NCBI GenBank assembly: GCA_009843625.1
Contig: VYDD01000379.1
Coordinates: 1 to 13,347, forward strand
Source of the DNA: Gammaproteobacteria bacterium
GTDB taxonomy: Bacteria; Gemmatimonadota; Gemmatimonadetes; Longimicrobiales; Gaopeijiaceae
Reading direction: 5' to 3'
Length of the DNA stretch: 13,347 nt
The notes beneath the pieces are model-generated. The model did no database searches and was not told the DNA's origin. It was given only the letters and a program-made list of their open reading frames with translations. The translations under genes were made by a program, and so were the position numbers. The first letter of the stretch is position 1. Every line of letters starts with the position of its first letter. Shown piece after piece: positions 1 through 7,023 of this stretch.

Positions 1-205
1 GGCGGAAGTCGGTGACCGGCTCGATCATCGCCCAGAACGGCTCGTCGAGCACCCCGTCGATGGTGGGGGGGCGGGGCACGGGAGTCGCGGTCGCGCGCAT
101 CTCCGGCACGGGGGTCTGGCCGGCGGCGGGCACGGAGGCCAGCAGGGCGGCCAGCACCGGGAGGCAAGCGGCCCGGGAGAGGCCCCCGGGCCCACGCGGA
201 TTCAT
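1..205 (-). CDS. DUF5916 / CBM9-like domain protein, N-terminal fragment (runs off window)
   Basis: Only the first 68 codons lie in the window; the gene continues past base 1. The start ATG (205-203) has a GGGAGGG ribosome binding site at 215-221 with 9 nt spacing. Residues 1 to about 30 form a signal peptide with an Ala/Leu-rich core ending in Ala-Ala-Gly-Gln, so the protein is exported. Residues about 46-68 read Pro-Thr-Ile-Asp-Gly-Val-Leu-Asp-Glu-Pro-Phe-Trp, the opening strand motif of CBM9-like domains found at the N-terminus of DUF5916 proteins. The complete paralogue at 3734-6022 has the equivalent Val-Leu-Asp-Gly-Ile-Leu-Asp-Glu-Pro-Val-Trp. By analogy the missing part would be a C-terminal outer-membrane barrel. 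The start lies 39 bp after the stop of the beta-propeller lipoprotein gene on the same strand, so co-transcription is likely. The fragment alone cannot exclude another CBM9-like family member. Confidence 0.8.
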   Translation of the reverse strand, partial: MNPRGPGGLSRAACLPVLAALLASVPAAGQTPVPEMRATATPVPRPPTIDGVLDEPFWAMIEPVTDFR

Positions 206-244
206 CCTGCGGAGCCCTCCCGCGGCTCATGCACCGCCTGGTGT

Positions 245-1438
245 CTATTCACCTCCGCTCCGCGGCCACAGCGCCCCCTGGTGCTCCGCGGTCACCGGCC
301 CGGTCCCCATGAAGACGAACTTCTGCAGCCGCTTGCCCTCGTAGGTCTCGGTGGTGTAGAGGTTGCCCTGCGAGTCGGTGGCGACGCTGTGCACGCCGTA
401 GAACTGGCCGGGCTGGCGGCCGCCGCCGCCGAAGCTGGTGAGGACCTCGAGGCTCTCCCGGTCCAGCACATGGACCACCTTGTTCATCCCGTCGGCGACG
501 TACAGGAAGCGCTGCCCGGGATCGCGCGAGAAGGTGATGTCCCACACCGATCCGCCCCCCAGGGTCTGGTTGGCGATGATGGCCTCGCGCACGAAGGTGC
601 CGTCGCTCTGGAAGACCTGGATGCGGTTGCCGGCGCGGTCGCAGACGTAGACCAGCCCGTCCGCGGAGGGATCGGCGCAGTGTACCGGCGTGCGGAACTG
701 CTGCTGCTGCGGCCCTCCGGGCGTGTGCGCGGGTACCAAGTCGTCGCTGGGCTCGTTGCCGTAGGCGCCCCAGTAGCGCTTGAATTCCCCGGTGTTGGAG
801 TCGAGCACCACCACCCGCCGGTTGCCGTACCCGTCGGCGACGAAGGCCTCGTCGGTGGTGCCGTCGAAGGAGATTTTCGCCACTCGCGAAAAATGCTCCG
901 TGGAGCTGCTGTTGGGCTGTGCGTCGGCCACGCCCACCTGCATCAGGAACTCGCCGTCGCGGGTGAACTTGAGCAGCTGCCCGTCCGGTCCGCCGTTGCC
1001 CCCGATCCAGATATTGTCGTGGTGATCCACGCTGAGGCCGTGGTTGGAGGTGGGCCAGTCGTAGCCCTCTCCGGGGCCGCCCCAGGAGTTGACCAGGTTC
1101 CCCTCGGGATCGAACTCGAGCACATTCGGCGCGGGCACGCAGCATTCGCTGGTGGGCGGGTCGAGTGTGGCGCCGATCTCGTTGACCTCGCTGAAGGTGG
1201 TCTGCCGGTGGATGATGAAGACGTGGTCGCGCGAATCGACCCCCACGCCGATGGTCGAGCCCAGGATCCAGTGGTTGGGCAGCGGCTTGGGCCAGAGCGG
1301 ATCCACCTCGAAGATGGGCGCCTCGCCCGTCATGTCGGGCGTCTGGCTGGCCGACTCGATGGTACAGGCGGAGAGTGCCATGATGCCGGCGGCGGCGACG
1401 CAGGTCAGCGCGTAGGAAAAGGTGCGTGGGTGGCTCAT
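245..1438 (-). CDS. NHL-type six-bladed beta-propeller lipoprotein
   Basis: A 397-aa protein starting at the ATG of 1438-1436, chosen because AAGGAG (1446-1451) lies 7 nt upstream and a lipoprotein signal follows at once. Residues 1-25 are Arg5, a hydrophobic core and the lipobox Leu-Ser-Ala-Cys25, so the mature protein is probably lipid-anchored. The rest is a repetitive beta-propeller. Blade-like motifs include Gly-Val-Asp-Ser-Arg-Asp-His-Val-Phe-Ile near residue 71, Ser-Val-Asp-His-His-Asp-Asn-Ile-Trp-Ile near 135, Val-Ala-Asp-Gly-Tyr-Gly-Asn-Arg-Arg near 205, Val-Cys-Asp-Arg-Ala-Gly-Asn-Arg-Ile-Gln-Val-Phe, and Thr-Asp-Ser-Gln-Gly-Asn-Leu-Tyr. The Asp-Pro-Leu-Trp-Pro-Lys-Pro-Leu-Pro opening is typical of proteins annotated as peptidyl-alpha-hydroxyglycine alpha-amidating lyase-like or NHL-repeat. 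Enzymatic activity is not shown; a binding role is equally possible. The open frame extends upstream to 2416, but that extension overlaps the divergent gene and precedes the signal sequence, so I rejected it. Confidence 0.85.
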   Translation of the reverse strand: MSHPRTFSYALTCVAAAGIMALSACTIESASQTPDMTGEAPIFEVDPLWPKPLPNHWILGSTIGVGVDSRDHVFIIHRQTTFSEVNEIGATLDPPTSECCVPAPNVLEFDPEGNLVNSWGGPGEGYDWPTSNHGLSVDHHDNIWIGGNGGPDGQLLKFTRDGEFLMQVGVADAQPNSSSTEHFSRVAKISFDGTTDEAFVADGYGNRRVVVLDSNTGEFKRYWGAYGNEPSDDLVPAHTPGGPQQQQFRTPVHCADPSADGLVYVCDRAGNRIQVFQSDGTFVREAIIANQTLGGGSVWDITFSRDPGQRFLYVADGMNKVVHVLDRESLEVLTSFGGGGRQPGQFYGVHSVATDSQGNLYTTETYEGKRLQKFVFMGTGPVTAEHQGALWPRSGGE

Positions 1439-1603
1439 GGCGTGACTCCTTCGGCACAATGATTGCAACGTGGTTCCCCATCCAGCGGCGAACCATGACG
1501 GGCCCGAGCAGCGAACGCGTGACCGGAAATCGTGTAGAACATCGTTCCGGATGCGCAAGCGGCTGAAGTGCGGGACCGGCATCCAACTTATCGGGAGTGA
1601 TCC
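1439..1603. other. Divergent intergenic region
   Basis: This 165-bp gap separates the minus-strand beta-propeller lipoprotein gene from the plus-strand barrel gene and must hold promoters for both. It contains the ribosome binding sites AAGGAG (1446-1451, minus) and GGGAG (1593-1597, plus). I could not find a convincing -35/-10 pair on either strand, nor a clear operator palindrome. Confidence 0.5.
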
Positions 1604-2359
1604 ATGAATCGACAGGCCATGGTGTCGTTTCTGGTTGCGCTGGTAGCGGGCGCGGCGGCGCTGCCTTCTGCGGGCCGGGCCCAGGACGGAGACGGTTTCC
1701 TCTTCGGCCGTCCCGGGGCCACCTTCTCCATCCGCACCGGATATGACATCCCGCGCGCGGGCAGCGACATCTTCAGTTATACGAGCGAACTGCTCACGCT
1801 GGACAAGAGCAACTTCGCCGCCCCGGCCTTCGGAGTGGATCTCGGCGTGCGGCTGAGCGACAGGCTCGACCTGGTCGCGGGCGTGGGCTACGCGAAGAGC
1901 GAGACCCCCTCCGAGTTCCGCGACTGGGAAGACACCGATGGCCTGCCCATCGAGCAGGTCACCACGCATTCGAAGCTCCCGTTCACCCTGAGCGTGCGCT
2001 ACTACCTGCGGGAGCGCGGCCGCAGCCTGGGCCGGTTCGCGTGGGTACCAGCCGATTTCGTGCCCTACGTCGGAGCGGGAGGCGGCGGCAACTACTACAG
2101 GTTCGAGCAGGACGGGGATTTCGTCGATGTCGAGACGCTGGACATCTTTTATGACGAGTTGGTGTCGGACGGCACGACGCCCTTCGTACACGTCTTCAGC
2201 GGAGTGGAGGTCGCGGTGGGGCCGCGATTCGTGCTGACGGCGGAAGGGCGTTATTCTTGGTCCAGCGGCCCCATGGATCGCGCGTTCGAGGGTTTTGACA
2301 ACATCGACCTGTCCGGGTTCCAGATCCTTGCGGGATTTGGAATCCGCATGGGCGGTTGA
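1604..2359 (+). CDS. Small outer-membrane beta-barrel protein
   Basis: A 251-aa protein. The ATG at 1604 is preceded by GGGAG at 1593-1597 with 6 nt spacing. Residues 1-26 are a signal peptide (Asn-Arg n-region, Val/Ala/Leu core, Gly-Arg-Ala before Gln27). The mature part shows alternating hydrophobic/polar strands separated by short turns: Gly-Val-Asp-Leu-Gly-Val-Arg-Leu followed by Asp-Arg-Leu-Asp-Leu-Val-Ala-Gly-Val-Gly-Tyr near residues 78-97; Phe-Thr-Leu-Ser-Val-Arg-Tyr-Tyr-Leu near 126-135; a Gly-rich strand Tyr-Val-Gly-Ala-Gly-Gly-Gly-Gly-Asn-Tyr-Tyr near 151-161; and a closing strand Phe-Gln-Ile-Leu-Ala-Gly-Phe-Gly-Ile-Arg-Met. This is the pattern of OmpA/OmpW-like porin-fold proteins of 8 or so strands. 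No ligand or partner can be inferred. The C-terminus ends in Gly-Gly rather than the usual terminal aromatic residue. The next gene starts 47 bp downstream on the same strand, so the two may be co-transcribed. Confidence 0.8.
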   Translation: MNRQAMVSFLVALVAGAAALPSAGRAQDGDGFLFGRPGATFSIRTGYDIPRAGSDIFSYTSELLTLDKSNFAAPAFGVDLGVRLSDRLDLVAGVGYAKSETPSEFRDWEDTDGLPIEQVTTHSKLPFTLSVRYYLRERGRSLGRFAWVPADFVPYVGAGGGGNYYRFEQDGDFVDVETLDIFYDELVSDGTTPFVHVFSGVEVAVGPRFVLTAEGRYSWSSGPMDRAFEGFDNIDLSGFQILAGFGIRMGG

Positions 2360-2406
2360 CCACGGCGCCCGCGGGGAGACGGCAGGTGTCAGCGGAGGGA
2401 AGGAGC

Positions 2407-3603
2407 ATGAGAGCACGTCAGGAAGTCTTGGCGGCTGTGATCCGACGGTGTTCGGGAGTCGCGCTACTGTTGTTGGTCGGCACCGTCCCCATTGAAGGAC
2501 AGTCCCCCGTCGGCAGCTGGCTGGCGTTCACGGGGTGCTGGACACCAATCGGCCAGGACGTCGAGGACGCGTCCACGCTGTGCGTGATCCCCGGCGAGGA
2601 CCGGGTATCGGCGGAGTTCGTGACCGTGCGCGGGAGCGAGGTTGTCTCGCGCGAGGTGGCGCGCGCCGACGGGCGGCCGGTTGATGCCACCCAGGAAGGG
2701 TGCGAGGGCACCACCACCTGGCGCTTCTCCGCCGACGGGCACCGCGTCTACCACCGCTCCGAACACGTCTGCGACAACGCGGTGAACCGGAAGGGTTCGG
2801 GGATGATGGTCATGGTGAACCCCACCGAGTGGATGGATGTCAGTTCGGTGGAGGTGGAAGGCCAGGTGACGCCCTGGGTTCAGCACTATCGCATGGCGAC
2901 GGTCGAGGCCGCGGAAGCTGCCGGGTACGGCGACCTGGCAACCGGACAGGAGATGGCGGTCCGCGCCGCCCGCATGTACTCGACCACGGCGCCCACCATC
3001 ACCTCGATCGTCGAGGCCAGCCAGGTGCTGCACGCCGAGACCGTCCAGGCCTGGCTGGTGGAAAGCGCGCCCGACATGAACGTGAATGCGGAGCAGTTGA
3101 TCCGCATGGCCGACGCCGGGGTGACTTCGGATGTGATCGATGTCGTGGTCGCGGTGTCCCACCCCCGGCGTTTCCGGCTGCAGGAGGAAGACCAGACCGG
3201 CATGGGCATCGAACAGCGTGGGCGAGTCCGTGACCGCAGCGCCTACGGGCCGCGGTACTACTCGCCTTTCGGCTTCGGGTACTACGGGTACGGGTATTCG
3301 CCGTACCGGTACGGCTATTCGCCCTACGGCTACGGGTACGGCGGCTACGGGCTGGGATACAACAGCTTCTACGGCATCGGCTATCGTCCGGTCGTGGTGT
3401 CCGTCGAGCCGCGCGTGGAATCCCCCCGGGGAAGGCTGGTCCGGGGCCAGGGATATACGCGCAGCGGTGGCAGGCTGCCCAGCGGGGTCGCCACGGTGGG
3501 ACGTGACGGCGGAGGCTCTTCGGTCGGCGTCTCGTCCGGCGGAGGCGGCGGGTCGCGGAGTTCGACCGGCCGCACCGCGCGCAGGCGGGGAGGTGGCAGC
3601 TAG
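2407..3603 (+). CDS. Exported protein with Tyr/Gly-rich segment and Gly/Ser/Arg-rich tail, unknown function
   Basis: I do not recognise a family. The ATG at 2407 is preferred over the upstream in-frame ATG at 2356 because the latter overlaps the previous gene, and GGAGGG (2394-2399) lies 7 nt before 2407. The product is 398 aa. Residues 1-31 are a signal peptide with two Arg pairs and a Leu/Val core ending in Glu-Gly-Gln. Residues about 34-160 form a compact domain with several Cys (Cys-Trp near 42, Leu-Cys, Glu-Gly-Cys-Glu-Gly-Thr-Thr, His-Val-Cys), which suggests disulfides. Residues about 165-265 look mainly helical. Residues about 278-328 are a low-complexity run of Tyr-Gly, Tyr-Ser-Pro-Tyr and Gly-Tyr units. 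The last 45 or so are rich in Gly, Ser and Arg. Such tails can mediate surface association or aggregation, but that is inference. A strong terminator follows the stop, so this gene ends a transcription unit that probably begins at 1604. Confidence 0.78.
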   Translation: MRARQEVLAAVIRRCSGVALLLLVGTVPIEGQSPVGSWLAFTGCWTPIGQDVEDASTLCVIPGEDRVSAEFVTVRGSEVVSREVARADGRPVDATQEGCEGTTTWRFSADGHRVYHRSEHVCDNAVNRKGSGMMVMVNPTEWMDVSSVEVEGQVTPWVQHYRMATVEAAEAAGYGDLATGQEMAVRAARMYSTTAPTITSIVEASQVLHAETVQAWLVESAPDMNVNAEQLIRMADAGVTSDVIDVVVAVSHPRRFRLQEEDQTGMGIEQRGRVRDRSAYGPRYYSPFGFGYYGYGYSPYRYGYSPYGYGYGGYGLGYNSFYGIGYRPVVVSVEPRVESPRGRLVRGQGYTRSGGRLPSGVATVGRDGGGSSVGVSSGGGGGSRSSTGRTARRRGGGS

Positions 3604-3637
3604 CGAAGCCGGAAACGGTTCGGGCTGGCGCCGGGAG

Positions 3638-3677
3638 AGCGCCGGGAGATACGTTTCTCCCGGCGCTTTTCCTTTCC
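3638..3677 (+). terminator. Intrinsic terminator after the Tyr/Gly-rich protein gene
   Basis: A perfect 12-bp GC-rich stem (3638-3649 pairs with 3656-3667) closes over a 6-nt loop and is followed by a T-rich stretch (TTTT then CCTTTCC). It begins about 35 nt after the stop at 3603. The left arm GCGCCGGGAGA also occurs a second time directly upstream (3628-3638), giving two possible pairing partners for one right arm. It should isolate the genes at 1604-3603 from the DUF5916 gene downstream. Confidence 0.85.
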
Positions 3678-3727
3678 TCCCGACAGGATTCCTCGTGCGA
3701 GCAACCACTGTGTTTCTGGTAGCGATC

Positions 3728-3762
3728 CGCCGAATGGCCCGTGATCGTTTCCGCATTCGGCG
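3728..3762. repeat. 9-bp inverted repeat around the DUF5916 start region
   Basis: CGCCGAATG (3728-3736) and its exact complement CATTCGGCG (3754-3762) are separated by 17 nt. A nested shorter palindrome, GCATTC-GGC-GAATGC, covers 3753-3767. The left arm contains candidate start codon ATG 3734 and the nested repeat contains ATG 3764. It could be an operator or an mRNA hairpin that affects initiation, or chance in GC-rich DNA. Confidence 0.4.
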
Positions 3763-6022
3763 AATGCACCGGGCCGTTCATGCCGCGGCGATCACGGCCT
3801 TGGTGTCCATCGCGGCGGCCGTGCCCCCCCTCTCCGCCCAGAACGGCCAGAACGGCCAGAACGGGCAAACCGTCGCCGCCTCCCGCGTGGACGTGGCGCC
3901 GGTCCTGGACGGAATCTTGGACGAGCCGGTCTGGAGGGCGGCCGAAGCCATCGACGCATTCGTGCAGCAGGAGCCCGACGAGGGAGCTCCCGCCTCCGAG
4001 CGCACGGAAGCCCGCATCCTGTACGACGGGGAGAACCTCTACATCGGGGTTCGGGCCTTCGACTCGGAGCCGGACGCCGTCATCGCCACCGAGATGCGGC
4101 GCGATTCCGACCGAATCCTGGAGGAGGACAACTTCCAGATCATCCTCGACACCTTCAAGGACTTCCGCTCCGCCTACATGTTCGTCACCACGCCCCTGGG
4201 GGCGAAGCTGGAGCAGCAGGTCTTCGAGGAGGGCGAGGGAGGAAGCCGGCGCGGCTTCGGGGTGGCGACCAACATCAACAAGGACTGGGACGGGGTCTGG
4301 CACGTCGGCGCGCGCCGAACCGACGACGGCTGGGCCGCGGAGATCGCAATTCCGATGGTCACCCTGCGCTTCCCCGACCAGGAGCGCCAGGAGTGGGGCG
4401 TCAACTTCATGCGCAACATCCGCCGCAAGAACGAGCAGGCGTTCTGGGCGGGCATCCCGAAGCCCTACACCCTTACGCGCGTGAGCCTGGCCGGCAGCCT
4501 GACCGGCCTGGAGTCGCTCAACCGGGGCATGGACCTGCGCGTCAAGCCGTTCGTCTCCGGGGGCGCGGCGCGGGTGTCGCAGGCGGGCATCGTGGAGAAT
4601 GACGGGCAGCGAGAAGTCGGGTTCGACATCAAGTACGGGGTGTCGGCCGGGCTGAACCTGGATCTCACGTACAACACCGACTTCGCCCAGGCGGAGGTCG
4701 ACGACGAGCAGGTCAACCTGACCCGCTTCGCCCTCTTCTATCCGGAGAAGCGCGAGTTCTTCCTGGAGAACGCCGGACAGTTCAACGTCGGCACCAACAG
4801 CGCCTTCCAGCGCGTGGCCGACCTGTTCTTCAGCAGGCGCATCGGCCTGTCCGCGACGGGCGACCCCATCCCCATCCTCGGTGGCGCGCGGCTGACCGGG
4901 AAGGTGGGTCGCAACAACATCGCCATCATGGACATCCAGACCGACGGCCTTCCCGGCGACGTGGGGCAGGGCATGGGGGGCCGCGACGGCGAGAACTTCT
5001 TCGTGGCCCGCTACAGCCGCGACATCATGGCGCGCTCCAAGGTGGGCGCGCTGGTCATCAACAAGCACGTGGGCGACGGCCACTACATCAACCGCACCTT
5101 CGCCGCCGACATGACGCTGGCCCCGCACCCGGCCTTCCTGGTCAACAGCTTCATCGCCAAGACCTCGACGACCGGGGTCACCGACGGCCAACTCGCCGGC
5201 TACATCCGCCTCGGCTGGCTGGACGAGGACTGGAACGTCTACGGCGAGTACGCGGATTTCCAGGACAACTTCAACCCGGAGGTAGGCTTCCTGCCGCGCA
5301 ACGGGATCCGCATCAGCAAGATCCACCTGGAGCGCAATCCCCGGCCGGGCCGCTTCGGCGTGCGCGTCTTCGACCCGATGGTCAACATCACCTACACCAC
5401 CGACCAGAACAATCGGCTGGTGACGCGCCGCATCCACAACATGCTGGGGACGAGGCTCCAGAACGGCGCATACATCAACATCTGGTACAATGCCAACCTG
5501 GAGGTGCTCGACGATCCCTTCCACGTGCGGCCCGATGTCGTCGTGGAGCCGGGCACCCACCGCTTCGGCGACTGGCGCTTCTCGTTCAACAGCGACCCGT
5601 CGCGCCGGCTCTACGGGACCGTCTACTACTCTCCGCAGACCTTCTTCGACGGCGACCGCACCGACTACAGCGCGAGCGCGGGCTTCAGGCTGACCAGCCA
5701 ACTGGCCGCCGAGGGGGCGTTCACGCGCAACGACGTGAGACTGCCCGGGGGTGACTTCAGCGCCGACATCGCCTCATTTCGCGTCGACTACGCGCTCTCC
5801 CCGACGATGACGCTGCGCACCGTGACGCAGTACAACTCGCTCACCGACCAGTGGAGCACGGCGGCCCGCTTCAACTACATCTACCGGCCGGGCAGCGACA
5901 TCTACATCGTCTACGACGAACTGCGCCGGAACGACTACGACGAGTTCGGCCGGTACAACGAGTTCGCGTCCTTCCGCGAGCGGCAGCTGATCGTCAAGGT
6001 CACGTACCTGTTTTCGCGGTAG
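3734..6022 (+). CDS. DUF5916 protein: CBM9-like domain plus outer-membrane barrel
   Basis: About 762 aa. The start is uncertain. ATG 3734 and ATG 3764 both leave a good signal peptide (Arg-rich n-region, Ala/Val/Ile core, Leu-Ser-Ala before Gln) but lack a ribosome binding site. GTG 3695 has AGGA at 3685-3688 but lies very close to the terminator. Residues about 45-240 (counted from 3734) are a CBM9-like carbohydrate-binding fold: Leu-Asp-Gly-Ile-Leu-Asp-Glu-Pro-Val-Trp, then Leu-Tyr-Ile-Gly-Val-Arg-Ala-Phe-Asp, then Asp-Asn-Phe-Gln-Ile-Ile-Leu-Asp-Thr-Phe-Lys-Asp. The remainder matches DUF5916: Tyr-Asn-Thr-Asp-Phe-Ala-Gln-Ala-Glu-Val-Asp near 315, Phe-Tyr-Pro-Glu-Lys-Arg-Glu-Phe-Phe-Leu-Glu-Asn, Phe-Ser-Arg-Arg-Ile-Gly, and a series of barrel strands. 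It ends in Lys-Val-Thr-Tyr-Leu-Phe-Ser-Arg, a typical last strand. It probably acts at the outer membrane; its substrate is unknown. Directly after the signal peptide is a Gln-Asn-Gly repeat. Confidence 0.88.
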   Translation: MARDRFRIRRMHRAVHAAAITALVSIAAAVPPLSAQNGQNGQNGQTVAASRVDVAPVLDGILDEPVWRAAEAIDAFVQQEPDEGAPASERTEARILYDGENLYIGVRAFDSEPDAVIATEMRRDSDRILEEDNFQIILDTFKDFRSAYMFVTTPLGAKLEQQVFEEGEGGSRRGFGVATNINKDWDGVWHVGARRTDDGWAAEIAIPMVTLRFPDQERQEWGVNFMRNIRRKNEQAFWAGIPKPYTLTRVSLAGSLTGLESLNRGMDLRVKPFVSGGAARVSQAGIVENDGQREVGFDIKYGVSAGLNLDLTYNTDFAQAEVDDEQVNLTRFALFYPEKREFFLENAGQFNVGTNSAFQRVADLFFSRRIGLSATGDPIPILGGARLTGKVGRNNIAIMDIQTDGLPGDVGQGMGGRDGENFFVARYSRDIMARSKVGALVINKHVGDGHYINRTFAADMTLAPHPAFLVNSFIAKTSTTGVTDGQLAGYIRLGWLDEDWNVYGEYADFQDNFNPEVGFLPRNGIRISKIHLERNPRPGRFGVRVFDPMVNITYTTDQNNRLVTRRIHNMLGTRLQNGAYINIWYNANLEVLDDPFHVRPDVVVEPGTHRFGDWRFSFNSDPSRRLYGTVYYSPQTFFDGDRTDYSASAGFRLTSQLAAEGAFTRNDVRLPGGDFSADIASFRVDYALSPTMTLRTVTQYNSLTDQWSTAARFNYIYRPGSDIYIVYDELRRNDYDEFGRYNEFASFRERQLIVKVTYLFSR
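3839..3865 (+). repeat. Three tandem 9-bp repeats encoding Gln-Asn-Gly
   Basis: CAGAACGGC occurs twice and CAGAACGGG once, in frame, at the predicted mature N-terminus of the DUF5916 protein. It encodes a short Gln-Asn-Gly repeat likely to be a flexible linker. A 9-bp unit can expand or contract without shifting frame. Confidence 0.85.
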
Positions 6023-6075
6023 GGCGTCTTCTCACGACAATCTCTTGTCCACGGGGAGGAGAGGTCCGGGTTGAT
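6023..6075. other. Convergent intergenic gap with weak hairpin
   Basis: This 53-bp gap separates the stop of the plus-strand DUF5916 gene from the stop of the minus-strand FGE-like lipoprotein gene. GACAA-TCTC-TTGTC at 6036-6049 can form a 5-bp stem with a 4-nt loop. It lacks a real T-run on either strand, so I call it only a weak candidate for a bidirectional terminator. Confidence 0.3.
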
Positions 6076-7023
6076 TCAGCCCGCTGGTAGGGATCGAGCC
6101 ACGCGAAGACCCAGGCCGTCGCTATCCCGGTTGGTCCATGGGCCAGGCCAGTAGTAACTACGCTTCGCTGCCCTTACGGTCCAAGGGTAGTAGTCAAACG
6201 CGCCACCTCTGTGGACGGGACGTTCGCACACGTTGCCTCTCCACCAGGGAGAGTCCTCCTGCCGCGCCGTTCCATCACCCGGATTGCCTTCGTGGGTATC
6301 GTTCCAGCAGTCTGCCACCCATTCGGCGACGTTCCCAAGCATGTCATGGAGTCCGAACGGATTCGCAGGGAATGTCCCGACAGGGACCGTGGAGACGTCG
6401 TCCCACTCGCTGCCGCAATCCATGCACACCGCCCTTCCCGAGCCCAACTCGTCTCCCCACCACCGTGCCGTGGTTGTGCCGCCGCGGGCCGCATACTCCC
6501 ATTCCGCCTCGCTGGGGAGCCGATACGCTTCCCCGGTGACTACTCGAAGCCATTCGACGTATTCTGCGGCATCCGGGCGCCCCACATGGATTACAGGACG
6601 GTCTCCTCGACCCCAGCCCTCGTCGGGGGGCTCGTAGCTACACCCTCCGGCCTCCACGCACTGGTCCCACTCCGCGAACGTCACTTCGTACTTGCCGATG
6701 GCAAACGCCTGCGAAATCGCCACCCCGGTCGCGGGCGTTTCTGCTGCAGCCATCCAGTCAGGTTGGGTCGGCGCCAATTCGAAGCCTTCCTCCTCGTTGC
6801 GGCCCATCACGAAGGAGCCCGGCGGAAGCTCCACCATCAGCGGACACGCGGGGCAGTCGCGGAACTCCCGGAGTGGAGCTTCCCGCGACGCTGGTGTGTC
6901 AGCGCTATCGGGTCCGCACGCGACGACAATCGCCGCCAGCAACCACCCCGGCATCCGCAGCATCAGCAAGTGTACGTGCAGCAGTTCTCGGTAGTCTGAG
7001 TGAACTCCCCAAACTTGCGTCAT
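6076..7023 (-). CDS. FGE-sulfatase (SUMF1)-like domain lipoprotein
   Basis: 315 aa if started at ATG 7023-7021, which overlaps the upstream stop as ATGA, as at every other junction of this operon. An internal ATG at 6963 would give a tidier lipoprotein signal and remains possible. The hydrophobic stretch ends in the lipobox Val-Val-Ala-Cys36. Residues about 52-311 are an FGE-sulfatase domain (C-type-lectin-like fold): Pro-Pro-Gly-Ser-Phe-Val-Met-Gly near 67; Tyr-Glu-Val-Thr-Phe-Ala-Glu-Trp near 112; Tyr-Arg-Leu-Pro-Ser-Glu-Ala-Glu-Trp-Glu-Tyr-Ala-Ala-Arg-Gly-Gly near 167; Asn-Pro-Phe-Gly-Leu-His-Asp-Met-Leu-Gly-Asn-Val-Ala-Glu-Trp near 221. The catalytic cysteine pair expected after the late Arg-Gly-Gly is absent (Arg-Gly-Gly-Ala-Phe-Asp-Tyr-Tyr-Pro-Trp), and no sulfatase is nearby, so sulfatase maturation is unlikely; a binding or structural role is more likely. 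Eight Cys match those of the two domains in the 997-aa protein of the same operon. Confidence 0.85.
   Translation of the reverse strand: MTQVWGVHSDYRELLHVHLLMLRMPGWLLAAIVVACGPDSADTPASREAPLREFRDCPACPLMVELPPGSFVMGRNEEEGFELAPTQPDWMAAAETPATGVAISQAFAIGKYEVTFAEWDQCVEAGGCSYEPPDEGWGRGDRPVIHVGRPDAAEYVEWLRVVTGEAYRLPSEAEWEYAARGGTTTARWWGDELGSGRAVCMDCGSEWDDVSTVPVGTFPANPFGLHDMLGNVAEWVADCWNDTHEGNPGDGTARQEDSPWWRGNVCERPVHRGGAFDYYPWTVRAAKRSYYWPGPWTNRDSDGLGLRVARSLPAG

Noticed and set aside
281..1462. 393-codon plus-strand open frame opposite the propeller lipoprotein
   Set aside because: Ala/Val/Gly/Glu-biased antisense frame with no ribosome binding site; the minus-strand gene has a lipobox, blade motifs and a good ribosome binding site.
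1439..2416. Upstream extension of the propeller lipoprotein frame to 2416
   Set aside because: It would bury the lipoprotein signal inside the protein and overlap the divergent barrel gene.
2999..5701. 900-codon open frame on the minus strand opposite the DUF5916 gene
   Set aside because: It is a GC-driven shadow: low-complexity Arg/Val/Ala/Gly composition, no start signal, and it lies antisense to two well-supported genes.
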